From contig JAHEDJ010000023.1 of NCBI GenBank assembly GCA_024641325.1, positions 1-43,337 of the forward strand: 43,337 bases of DNA. Direction: 5' to 3'. A program made the translations under genes and the position numbers. Source of the DNA: a bacterium. GTDB taxonomy: Bacteria > Actinomycetota > Acidimicrobiia > Spongiisociales > JAHEDJ01. A model generated the notes under the pieces. It was not told the origin of the DNA, searched no databases, and was given only the letters and a program-made list of their open reading frames with translations. Below are positions 1-7,067 of the stretch, one piece after another (within the stretch, counting starts at the first letter, position 1; the number at the start of each line of letters is the position of its first letter).

Positions 1-620
1 TTGGCGGCGATCTGCTCGGCGATGACCCGGACCCGGTGGATTAGGTCATCGGGTTCCACCATCTCGAGCAGGATCCCCATCTCGACTGCCTCCTCGGCGG
101 TGACGATCCGGGCGGTGAAGGCGAGTTCGGCTGCTCGCTGGAATCCGACGACCCTGGGCAAAAACCAGGCACCGCCGTCTCCCGGGATGATCCCCAGGTC
201 GATGAAGGTGTGGGCAAAGCGGGCTTCGGTCGACCCGATCCGCAGGTCGCACATGAGGGCGATGTCGAACCCGGCGCCGACCGCCGCTCCGTTCACTGCA
301 GCGATGGTTACCAGGTCGGTTGCCAGCATCAACCGGGGGATCTGTTGGATCGAAGCCCGGTACTTCTCGGAGATCTCGTCCGGGCTGCCCTCGAACAGGC
401 CGACGCCGGCCCGCATGTCTTTGATGTTCCCGCCGGCGCTGAAAGCCGTTCCCTCGCCGGTGATGATCAGGATTCCAACATCGGGGTCGGCGTCGGCATG
501 GCGCACTGCTGAAATGAACTCGTCGAGCATCTCCGGGCCGGTGATGGCGTTACGGATGTCCGGTCGGGCCAGCGTCAGGGTGGCGATGCGACCCTTGGAG
601 CTGTAGGTGACGTGCTCCAT
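1..620 (-). CDS. Enoyl-CoA hydratase/isomerase family protein (3'-truncated by window edge)
   Basis: Crotonase-fold enzyme that would act on a CoA thioester, probably in fatty acid or related acyl-CoA catabolism. The visible 206 residues run from MEHVTYSS and include the first oxyanion-hole segment FSAGGNIKDM (about 60-69) and the second, AVNGAAVGAGFDIALMCDLR (about 108-127). In classical enoyl-CoA hydratase the first catalytic Glu lies just before LGxIPGxGG. Here that stretch reads FIDLGIIPGDGG with Phe at the Glu position, while a second Glu is present in AAELAF (about 165). It may therefore be an isomerase or another crotonase activity. The ATG at 618-620 lies 3 bases after the BtpA-family stop, so it is the distal gene of a minus-strand operon. 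The C-terminus lies outside the window. Confidence 0.9.
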   Translation of the reverse strand, partial: MEHVTYSSKGRIATLTLARPDIRNAITGPEMLDEFISAVRHADADPDVGILIITGEGTAFSAGGNIKDMRAGVGLFEGSPDEISEKYRASIQQIPRLMLATDLVTIAAVNGAAVGAGFDIALMCDLRIGSTEARFAHTFIDLGIIPGDGGAWFLPRVVGFQRAAELAFTARIVTAEEAVEMGILLEMVEPDDLIHRVRVIAEQIAA

Positions 621-623
621 CGG

Positions 624-1391
624 TCAGGAGGCCGCTTCCACGAAGGCGCGTGCCTGCTCGGGGTCAACCGGAGCGGTAGTCACGTGATCCCGTTTCAAGG
701 CGGTTCCGGCGATGACGCCGGTTGCGGTTTCGAGCAGGCCGGCCACGTTGTCGATCCGTGAGCCGGAACCGACGAGAAGCTGTGCGTCGGGAACGGCAAC
801 GTGCACCCTGCGGAGATCTCCAACGTCGGGTTCTTCACCGGTACCGGCACCGGACACGATCAGGGCGTCGGCAAGGCCCCGTTCCCAGGTGTCTGCGGCG
901 GCCTGGGTGATGGAGAGACCGGGAGGTGGAACCGCATGTTTGACGAACACGTCGGCAAAGATTCCCACCTCGAGGCCGAGATTGCGGCGCATGCGGGCGA
1001 TCTCGGCGGCGTGTCCCGTGATCAGTCCCTGGTCGGTTTGCATCGAACCCGACAACACATTCACCCGGATGTAGGAGGCGCCGGTAACCGCTGCAATCGC
1101 CAGCGCCGACTCTCCATCGTTGCGGAGAACATTCACACCGAATGGAATCGTCACCGCCCGGGCGATTTCCGAAACGGCGGCAGTCATCGAGGCCACAGTG
1201 ACGCTGGGTACCCGTTCGGCGAAGAACGGTACGTCTCCATAATTCTCGATCATCAGGCCGTTGAACCCGGCTGCCTCGAGTGTTTGGGCATCTTTGACGG
1301 CTGCGCCGACGATGGAATCGAAATCATCGCGGTAGCCGGGAGCTCCTGGAAGGGCACCGAGGTGGACCATTCCGATCAGACGGGGGAACAT
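624..1391 (-). CDS. BtpA/SgcQ-family TIM-barrel protein
   Basis: 255-residue protein of the BtpA family, a TIM barrel named after the cyanobacterial photosystem I biogenesis factor but common in non-photosynthetic bacteria, where its role is unclear. Family hallmarks are the N-terminal IGMVHLGALPGAPGY, GFNGLMIENYGDVPF, the central FADVFVKHAVPP and the C-terminal GSGSRIDNVAGLLETATGVIAGTALK. I chose ATG 1389-1391 (MFPRLIGMVH) because homology begins there and it follows the upstream stop by 5 bases; a longer frame back to 1505 has no similarity and overlaps the preceding gene. It sits between a DinB-type protein and an enoyl-CoA hydratase in one tight operon. That suggests a small-molecule metabolic role here rather than a photosynthetic one (inference). 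Confidence 0.88.
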   Translation of the reverse strand: MFPRLIGMVHLGALPGAPGYRDDFDSIVGAAVKDAQTLEAAGFNGLMIENYGDVPFFAERVPSVTVASMTAAVSEIARAVTIPFGVNVLRNDGESALAIAAVTGASYIRVNVLSGSMQTDQGLITGHAAEIARMRRNLGLEVGIFADVFVKHAVPPPGLSITQAAADTWERGLADALIVSGAGTGEEPDVGDLRRVHVAVPDAQLLVGSGSRIDNVAGLLETATGVIAGTALKRDHVTTAPVDPEQARAFVEAAS

Positions 1392-1396
1392 GAGGC

Positions 1397-2137
1397 TCAC
1401 ATGTAGGCGCGGGCGACGCGCAGTGCCATCTCGGCGACCTCGCCCTGAGCCTTCAGAGACTTTGCTTTGCCGGCGTCCATCCGCTGAACGGCCACCCGGC
1501 ACCATTCACCGGCCTGCCCCTTGATCACCTGGTCGGTGTCGGCCGGGCCGAAGACCCATTTCGACCACTGCGGTCCCAGGACCTCGATCCGGACGGGTTG
1601 CGAGTACTCCTCGCCGGCATACTCGAATGCATAGGGGAGCGACTTCCAGGCAAGCCAGGCGATATGCCGAAGTCTGATGGTGTCTTCGCACTCCTCGCCC
1701 AGTGACGAATAGATATCGAGACCGTGGGCCCAGGTCTCCATGAGTCGGGCGGTTGCGAAGGTCCTGGCACTCATATCCGACTTGAACCACGGGACCCGCA
1801 TGGTGGGTTGGCTTCTCGAAAGCTCTTCGATCACCTTTGCCCGGGCACCCCGCCACCACTCGATGACATCCTGAGCCCGCATCGCCCGTCCTGGCAGCAC
1901 GCCTGCCTGCGTAAACGCTTCGTCGTTTGGGTACTGCGCAGCTTCCGATTGTCGGGATCCACCTTGTGCGAGCGCGTTGTAGGCGTACTCCTCGAAAGTG
2001 GCGAGATGACTGACGGTATCGCGGATCGACCATCCGGCCGCAGGGGTCGGACGCTCCCAATCCCGGATCGCTACTCGCTGGAGGAACTGATCCAGCGATT
2101 GCTGCTCGGCAACGAGGTCGGAAAGAATCTCACGCAC
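1397..2137 (-). CDS. TIGR03084-type DinB/mycothiol-dependent maleylpyruvate isomerase-like protein
   Basis: 246-residue four-helix DinB-fold protein of the TIGR03084 metal-binding family, found mainly in actinobacteria and related to mycothiol-dependent maleylpyruvate isomerase. Visible hallmarks are the N-terminal GWSIRDTVSHLATFEEYA (putative metal-ligand His near residue 44) and METWAHGLDI (about 133-142, second ligand His), followed by a C-terminal domain with GPADTDQVIKGQAGEWCRVAVQR typical of the SCP2-like tail of this family. The substrate is unknown; a thiol-dependent transfer or isomerisation is the family expectation. It is the first gene of the tight minus-strand operon with the BtpA-like and enoyl-CoA hydratase genes. 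The LOG-family gene upstream ends 45 bases before it and may be cotranscribed. Confidence 0.87.
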   Translation of the reverse strand: MREILSDLVAEQQSLDQFLQRVAIRDWERPTPAAGWSIRDTVSHLATFEEYAYNALAQGGSRQSEAAQYPNDEAFTQAGVLPGRAMRAQDVIEWWRGARAKVIEELSRSQPTMRVPWFKSDMSARTFATARLMETWAHGLDIYSSLGEECEDTIRLRHIAWLAWKSLPYAFEYAGEEYSQPVRIEVLGPQWSKWVFGPADTDQVIKGQAGEWCRVAVQRMDAGKAKSLKAQGEVAEMALRVARAYM

Positions 2138-2182
2138 CGGCGTAATGGTAGCCGTTCCCGGGCGCCGCAGATGCCCCAGGAG

Positions 2183-3280
2183 CTACCAGGGACGCTCGGG
2201 AAGTTCGTCTCTATAGGGTGGCGGCAGCTGGATTTCCCGCGGCGTGGCTTCGATGAGATCGTTCAAGGCGTCGACGAGTTGCCTCAATCTGCCAAAGCTC
2301 CTGCGATCGAAGTGCAGCGCCAACCTCTCGGCCTCGACAGAGTCGTCGTCTGCGATCTCAGCATCGGTGGCGGGAATCGTCGTGATCTCCCCATCGACGA
2401 GGAGATCGGAGAACTCGTCGTTCAACGCTTGCAGCTGTTCTTCATCAGGCGCTTTGTTCAGGCGGAGGACGAGGATTCCCTTGACATAACGCTGTGACTG
2501 GTAGTTGGCATAGAACCGGCAGATTTCGTCGGCCGCAGCCTGCGGATCGCTGGTGATCGTATATAGATGAACGTCCTCAGGAGAGATCATGCCGGGGCCG
2601 ATGAGATTCGTGTCGACGAACTCCTGCCAGCCTTCCCAGTAGCCGTACCCTTCGGGCTCCAGCAGGACGATCGGGTGGAGGTCGCTCTTTCCGGTCTGGA
2701 TCAGTGTGAGTAACTCGAAGGTCTCGTCCATCGTGCCGAATCCACCCGGGAACAGGGCGAACGCGTGCGATTCTTTGACGAAACCCAGTTTGCGGGTGAA
2801 GAAGTACTTGAAGTTGATCAGCCGGTCGTTTTCGATGTGTGGATTCGCCTCTGATTCGAACGGCAGTCTGATGTTGACCCCGAACGACGCTCCTTTTCCT
2901 GCTCCCTGGTTCCCGGCTTCCATGATGCCCGGCCCGGCACCGGTAATGACTCCCCACTTCCGATCTTCCGCCATGATCGTGGCGAACTCGACAGCCAGCT
3001 GATAGTTGGGGTGATCGGAAGGCGTCCGCGCCGATCCGAAGATCGTTACCTTCGGTATTTCACGGTGACGAGAGAAGACCAACATCGAGTAACGCATCTC
3101 TTTGAGAGCTGTGTTCAGGAGTTTGAGGTCGCCCCGGTCTGCCGCGTCCCGGTGAAGCTTGAGCGCGGTGGTGACTATCTCGGCGATGAGGTCGGTATTG
3201 CCGTTCTCGACGCCGGCGGCGTCGACTAGTTCGCTGATCTTCTGTTCGAGAACGGGGTCCCCGATCGCGTACGGTCGCAT
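2183..3280 (-). CDS. LOG family protein (extended form; putative nucleotide 5'-monophosphate nucleosidase)
   Basis: 365-residue Rossmann-fold protein of the LOG/TIGR00730 superfamily, whose studied members cleave nucleoside 5'-monophosphates (cytokinin activation or PpnN-like nucleotide salvage). The nucleotide-binding hallmarks GAGPGIMEAGNQGA (about 114-127) and PGGFGTMDETFE (about 178-189) are both intact. Classic LOG proteins are near 180-240 residues. This one has an 80-residue helical N-terminal extension and roughly 100 residues after the core, so it is an extended subtype. I chose ATG 3278-3280 because AGAGGA lies six bases upstream; an ATG at 3335-3337 has no ribosome binding site. 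It is divergent from the glycosylase-like gene, with 95 bases between the start codons. Confidence 0.88.
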   Translation of the reverse strand: MRPYAIGDPVLEQKISELVDAAGVENGNTDLIAEIVTTALKLHRDAADRGDLKLLNTALKEMRYSMLVFSRHREIPKVTIFGSARTPSDHPNYQLAVEFATIMAEDRKWGVITGAGPGIMEAGNQGAGKGASFGVNIRLPFESEANPHIENDRLINFKYFFTRKLGFVKESHAFALFPGGFGTMDETFELLTLIQTGKSDLHPIVLLEPEGYGYWEGWQEFVDTNLIGPGMISPEDVHLYTITSDPQAAADEICRFYANYQSQRYVKGILVLRLNKAPDEEQLQALNDEFSDLLVDGEITTIPATDAEIADDDSVEAERLALHFDRRSFGRLRQLVDALNDLIEATPREIQLPPPYRDELPERPW

Positions 3281-3375
3281 GGATTCCTCTGTTGCGGTGG
3301 AGTAACGGTAGTCCAATCGGAGAACTGTCCCTGCCATCTCGTATGTTCGAAACCGTACCGAGATAGGAGGTTCTC

Positions 3376-3837
3376 ATGCCGGCTGATCTCACAGCCCGCA
3401 ACATCCGGACGGTCGATCAGTACCTCGAGGTGGTGGCCAGGGCGATATTCGCCTCCGGGCTCGCCTGGGAAGTGGTTGACAGAAGTTGGCCGGAGACCCG
3501 CGCGGCCTTCGCCAGATTCGCAGCGGTGAAGGTGGCAGCCCTTTCCGATCGGGATCTGTCCCACCTCAGCGCAACGCCCGGTGTGATCGGCAACACTGCG
3601 AAAATCGAGGCGGTTCGCTCGGCAGCGGGATTCCTGATGGACAAGAAGCACGAATACGGTTCTGTCGGCCGCTGGCTCGGCTCGCTGGTCGGATTCGAGC
3701 AGCAACAGCGAGCCTTGCGAGAACTACGCTTCATCGGCCCGTTCGGTGCCTACTACGTGTTGTCGGTCGCCGGTTTCGACGTTCCGGAATACGCGAAGTG
3801 GCAGGAGGCGTATTCGCCGGCGGCGCGCACCGGATGA
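3376..3837 (+). CDS. DNA-3-methyladenine glycosylase I-like protein (short, Zn ligands not seen)
   Basis: 153-residue protein resembling the helix-hairpin-helix core of Tag (3-methyladenine DNA glycosylase I), which excises alkylated adenine from DNA. The similarity covers AIFASGLAWEVVDRSWPETRAAFA (compare the Tag pattern QAGLSW..VL.KR..FR.AF), the helical VAALSDRDLSHLSATPGVIGNTAKIEAV and RFIGPFGAYYVLSVAGF. It lacks the N-terminal Cys/His and the C-terminal His/Cys that bind zinc in E. coli Tag, and it is about 35 residues shorter. It may be a Tag-like protein with altered specificity or a non-catalytic DNA binder. The ATG follows AGGAGG (3365-3370) at good spacing. Similarity is from memory of family patterns, so the subfamily is moderately sure. 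Confidence 0.7.
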   Translation: MPADLTARNIRTVDQYLEVVARAIFASGLAWEVVDRSWPETRAAFARFAAVKVAALSDRDLSHLSATPGVIGNTAKIEAVRSAAGFLMDKKHEYGSVGRWLGSLVGFEQQQRALRELRFIGPFGAYYVLSVAGFDVPEYAKWQEAYSPAARTG

Positions 3838-3866
3838 AGTCAAAAGCAAGGGAGTCCCGGGGAGTA

Positions 3867-3894
3867 GAACCCAGAACGCAGAACCCACAACGCT
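3867..3894. repeat. Degenerate 7-bp tandem repeat tract (unit GAACCCA)
   Basis: Four consecutive heptads: GAACCCA, GAACGCA, GAACCCA, CAACGCT. It lies in the 80-base gap between the convergent glycosylase-like gene and the AAA protein gene. The unit CAGAACC is shared with the tract at 31585-31605. Confidence 0.6.
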
Positions 3895-3917
3895 CCGGCG
3901 TATACGAATCGCTGCGC

Positions 3918-4913
3918 CTACTTGCCAAACACGGGCCCTTTCGGTCCCTTGCGTACTACTGCGCTCCACACGGTCTCGTAGTGGTCCCGGTCGAAGGTGT
4001 CGATCTGTGGTAGCACGAACTCTTCCCACGCCCTTCGCAGGGGGTCCGCAGCCTTTCCGTACACGCGCAGTCCGGTGGGCACACGGTCCAGGACGGTACG
4101 GAGGCTCATCGGTGTCTCGACACGAGTGGCGACGTCCGGAGCGGTGAAGGAGGCGTTGACCTCGGCCGCCAGGCGGCTGATGGCGTCGCTGAACGGTTCC
4201 GCCATCGACGGATAGCGGCGCTCGACCATCGTCTTGATTTGCTCGACAACCGGAAAATCCTTCTCCCAGATGACCCACCTATCGGCGAACGCCTTGTTGA
4301 GCGTCTGGGTCCCGGCATAGTCCCGCAGATCGGTCGGGTTCATGGTGCCGAACAGACGAACATCATTACGGAGGTGGACCGTCTCTCCGGTCGGCAGATC
4401 CAGCGCCGCGTATCGGTCGAGGAGACCATGCAACGCGAAGAGCGTTTCCGCCCCGGCCGCATTCAGCTCCGACAGGTTGACCAGCGACGGACCTCGGAGC
4501 GCCCGGGTGATCTCGCCGTCTTCCCACCTGCTCTCGGTGCCGCCCTTGCCGTCGCCGTGGAGCAGGGTCGAACCGATCAGCGTCACGTCGCGCACTTCAC
4601 CGGTCAACGGGATCCGGTAGTAGGGGAGGCGCAGCATCGCCGCGAACTGCTCGATGTCGTGGTCCTTCCCGGTGCCCATGTGGCCGCGGACTGCGATGTG
4701 GAGCGGTTGATAGCCCTCGGGGAAACGACGGCGGACGTCCTCCATTGCCGCGAAGCGATAAAGCATGCCGAGATCGACGTAATGAGGGTCCTTTTCCGGG
4801 ATCTTGCCGACCCGGTGTGCATGGTCCGGGAGATCGGACGGCACCTCGAACTGCTCGAGCTCGATCGGCGGTCCCTCCCCGCTTGGATCTGTGAAAACTA
4901 CGGTTTCAGGCAC
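3918..4913 (-). CDS. CobS/MoxR-like AAA+ protein with altered Walker A and Walker B residues
   Basis: 331-residue AAA+ protein related to CobS (cobaltochelatase ATPase subunit) and MoxR proteins, which work with a VWA partner to remodel protein or metal complexes in the cytoplasm. The core runs from about 40 to 220: KIPEKDPHYV, Walker A region GHMGTGKDHDIEQFA (77-91), Walker B region SLVNLSELNAAG (143-154), sensor 1 FGTMNPTD (188-195) and NKAFADRW (206-213). The Walker A Ser/Thr after Lys83 is Asp84, and the Walker B Asp preceding Glu149 is Ser148. I checked both substitutions in the DNA. The GTG start (4911-4913) follows AAGGAG and overlaps the VWA gene's end by 8 bases, so the two are translationally coupled. 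ATPase activity is uncertain. No cobalamin genes are nearby, so a true cobaltochelatase is unlikely. Confidence 0.85.
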   Translation of the reverse strand: MPETVVFTDPSGEGPPIELEQFEVPSDLPDHAHRVGKIPEKDPHYVDLGMLYRFAAMEDVRRRFPEGYQPLHIAVRGHMGTGKDHDIEQFAAMLRLPYYRIPLTGEVRDVTLIGSTLLHGDGKGGTESRWEDGEITRALRGPSLVNLSELNAAGAETLFALHGLLDRYAALDLPTGETVHLRNDVRLFGTMNPTDLRDYAGTQTLNKAFADRWVIWEKDFPVVEQIKTMVERRYPSMAEPFSDAISRLAAEVNASFTAPDVATRVETPMSLRTVLDRVPTGLRVYGKAADPLRRAWEEFVLPQIDTFDRDHYETVWSAVVRKGPKGPVFGK

Positions 4914-7023
4914 CGGCCTGCTCCTTCCATGTTGTCATGCGTTCTCGTGTTGCGGCCCTCGTCCACCACTCATCCAGGCCGGATAGGGCAAGGCTTCTTC
5001 TCAGCGCCCCGCGGACGCCGTCCACCATGGCGGCTGCAAGCGCGTCCGGACGCTCAACGACCTGATGGCGGCCGTAGGCCATTTGGACGGTGTCATCACC
5101 GATGCCGATCCCGAGGACCGTCGTGCCGCTGTGCTCGACGCTGTCAACGGAGCGGGCGAGTGACTCCAGCGAGCCGCGGGTCATGCCGTCCGCCAACACG
5201 ACCAGCACGCGGACGGTCGCCCCCAGACGAGATAGGCGCTCTGCTGCGTAGCTCAGATTGAACTCGTCGACGTTGGCGGCTTTCTCGAACATGCCGACCG
5301 GCGGTGACTCCTGCGGCGCCTTTCGAGCCTCTGCAGCCGCCCGGGTGGGATGGGCTGCGGAGTAGAAGAGCCCTGCGAGCAGATCCTCCGAAGTTCGCCA
5401 GCGCGAGTTGAATGGCTTCACCAGATAGTGGTTGATCGTGTTGGTCAATCTGTCGGCCGCCTGGCCCTGTGATCGACGCAGCCCTCCCGTTGCCTGGCTC
5501 TTCCGGCGCGAGAACGACCATTCCGAGTCGTCGGGCCGGGCGCTGAAAGATCGATTGAACAGGGCAACCTCGAAGTCGATCTGCAGTTCGTCGCAGAGGC
5601 GGGCGAGCGTCCATGCTCCCAGCGTGGCCGCGGCCAAACCCCAGGGCGCTGTACGGCTCCCAAGGCTCAAAGGGCGGGGTTGCAGCATGGATGCCGAGCC
5701 GTCGATGAGGAGGGATACCGCATAGCTACGTCTGCTCCGCAGTGCCCGGCGTTCGTACATGCGCTGGTAGAGGCCGGCACCGAGGAACAGAGGTGCGTGT
5801 GGAGAAATGTCGCCGGCATCGTATCCGGAGCGAAGTCCCCGCCTCTGATTGGCAGCGAATAGGGGAAACAGCTCGCCGGACACATGCCGCTGAGCGACGC
5901 CCCATGCCGACGCCGCTTCTATGAGTGTCTCCCGACCGGCGGCACCGAAGCGGCGGAATCGCTCGGGAAATCCGGACACCATGAGACGGCCACCCTGGCC
6001 GGTGGGCAGGAAGACGGTCGGGGCCTGGCTCACCCGGAGCAACTGGTCGGTGGCGGCGTCGTCCGCGACATCAGACGGGCCTTTCTCGCCGTCTGCGCCG
6101 GCCCGCTGCTCGATCTGGCGGGTGCGTTCGTATCCGTCGAGGTTGTGGACGATCGGACTCAACAGGCGCACCTGGTCGACGCCGTCTTCGAGCGCCTGAC
6201 TGTCGAGTTCCTCCCTGTTCTTCTTCTCGGGAGCAGATTCGTTGGAAGGTGCCTCCGAGGCCAGCCCGTGCAGTTTGGCAACCTCGAGAATCTGTAGGGC
6301 GAGTGTCGCCACCTCCCACGCATCCTCCGCCTCCTTGACTGCCTCGAAGAACGGCGTGGCGTCTGCGAGGGCCACGGCCACCCTGGGCTGCGCAGCTTTC
6401 TCGAGGGTTTCGCGTTCTACGTGCTCTCCCACGAGTGCGAATCCGGAAATGGCGAGTTGTCCCAGCGGCTTGGCGGCCTCCATGGCCGACCTGATGGATG
6501 ATTGGTACATGTCGGTGAGAACGGAACGGGCCCCCGGATACGATGCCATGCCGGTCAATTCTTGACGGCCGTCTTCGAGCGCGAAGAACATCGAGACGGC
6601 GGCTGCACCGCCTGCCTCGGCCAGGGCGGTGAGCAGATCGACCGGTGCATCCGACTCCGGCGCTTCCCGGCCCTGGAACCAGGAGGAGGGGATCGGACGT
6701 TGCTCCTCGAGGTCCGTCGAGACCAGGTGGACGACCTCGTGCAGGGCGGACGCCAGGGCCACCTCGCCGGGAGTGACGGGGGCACGCCGCATATAGGCGG
6801 CCTGGAAAACTCCCGGATCGAGCACGATCTCGCGATGGCGAGCAGAGGCCGAGGACCCGAGTCGAACCAAGAGTTCTTCATCTCCGGCCAAGTTTCGAGC
6901 TACCCGTGTAACGGCGGGCGCGACCCGCTGATAACGGGCAACCACGTGTTCGATGGCCCGCTCTTCCGGAGGGAGGATCTCATGGAGTGTTGAATGGGCG
7001 CGCACAGTTGGACATTGTCTCAC
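4906..7023 (-). CDS. CobT-like VWA-domain protein with HExxH motif
   Basis: 705-residue cytoplasmic protein. The C-terminal third is a von Willebrand factor A domain (about 433-670) with a complete MIDAS: DGSASM (Asp441, Ser443, Ser445) and a later Asp in LVVLADGMTRGS (about 612). The preceding LRSGYDAGDISPHA resembles the segment ahead of the VWA domain in CobT-type proteins. The N-terminal part holds LASALHEVVHLVSTD (HExxH at 95-99) followed by FFALEDGRQEL (about 147-156). This pairing is seen in VWA/metallopeptidase-like CobT relatives, where a later Glu could be the third metal ligand. A charged, probably flexible segment spans about 255-325. It starts with GTG 7021-7023 and is the first gene of a two-gene unit with the AAA protein; MIDAS-AAA coupling is the likely mode of action (inference). 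Confidence 0.85.
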   Translation of the reverse strand: MRQCPTVRAHSTLHEILPPEERAIEHVVARYQRVAPAVTRVARNLAGDEELLVRLGSSASARHREIVLDPGVFQAAYMRRAPVTPGEVALASALHEVVHLVSTDLEEQRPIPSSWFQGREAPESDAPVDLLTALAEAGGAAAVSMFFALEDGRQELTGMASYPGARSVLTDMYQSSIRSAMEAAKPLGQLAISGFALVGEHVERETLEKAAQPRVAVALADATPFFEAVKEAEDAWEVATLALQILEVAKLHGLASEAPSNESAPEKKNREELDSQALEDGVDQVRLLSPIVHNLDGYERTRQIEQRAGADGEKGPSDVADDAATDQLLRVSQAPTVFLPTGQGGRLMVSGFPERFRRFGAAGRETLIEAASAWGVAQRHVSGELFPLFAANQRRGLRSGYDAGDISPHAPLFLGAGLYQRMYERRALRSRRSYAVSLLIDGSASMLQPRPLSLGSRTAPWGLAAATLGAWTLARLCDELQIDFEVALFNRSFSARPDDSEWSFSRRKSQATGGLRRSQGQAADRLTNTINHYLVKPFNSRWRTSEDLLAGLFYSAAHPTRAAAEARKAPQESPPVGMFEKAANVDEFNLSYAAERLSRLGATVRVLVVLADGMTRGSLESLARSVDSVEHSGTTVLGIGIGDDTVQMAYGRHQVVERPDALAAAMVDGVRGALRRSLALSGLDEWWTRAATRERMTTWKEQAGA

Positions 7024-7055
7024 ACCTCTCCAAGCAGCGTTGGACCCACAACCAG

Positions 7056-7061
7056 TAGGTT
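7056..7061 (+). promoter_or_regulatory. -10 element TAGGTT before a probable leaderless start
   Basis: TAGGTT ends 6 bases before the ATG at 7068. There is no Shine-Dalgarno sequence, so transcription probably starts at or next to the start codon. No clear -35 hexamer. Confidence 0.4.
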
Positions 7062-7067
7062 GGTTGC

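Noticed and set aside
1..606. Long plus-strand open frame at the window start
   Set aside because: It is antisense to a clear enoyl-CoA hydratase/isomerase gene and its translation has no domain character.
3345..3350. TCGAAC half-site of an SOS box between the LOG and glycosylase-like genes
   Set aside because: The partner half-site at the correct spacing is missing (GAGATG instead of GTTCGA), so LexA control of the glycosylase-like gene is not supported.
3867..3894. Heptad tracts as a CRISPR array
   Set aside because: Units of 7 bp in direct contact, without spacers, leader or cas genes.
3918..7023. True cobaltochelatase CobS/CobT assignment
   Set aside because: The similarity is to the fold and motor only. 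Key Walker residues differ, CobN and other cobalamin genes are absent from the window, and the VWA protein has an HExxH motif.
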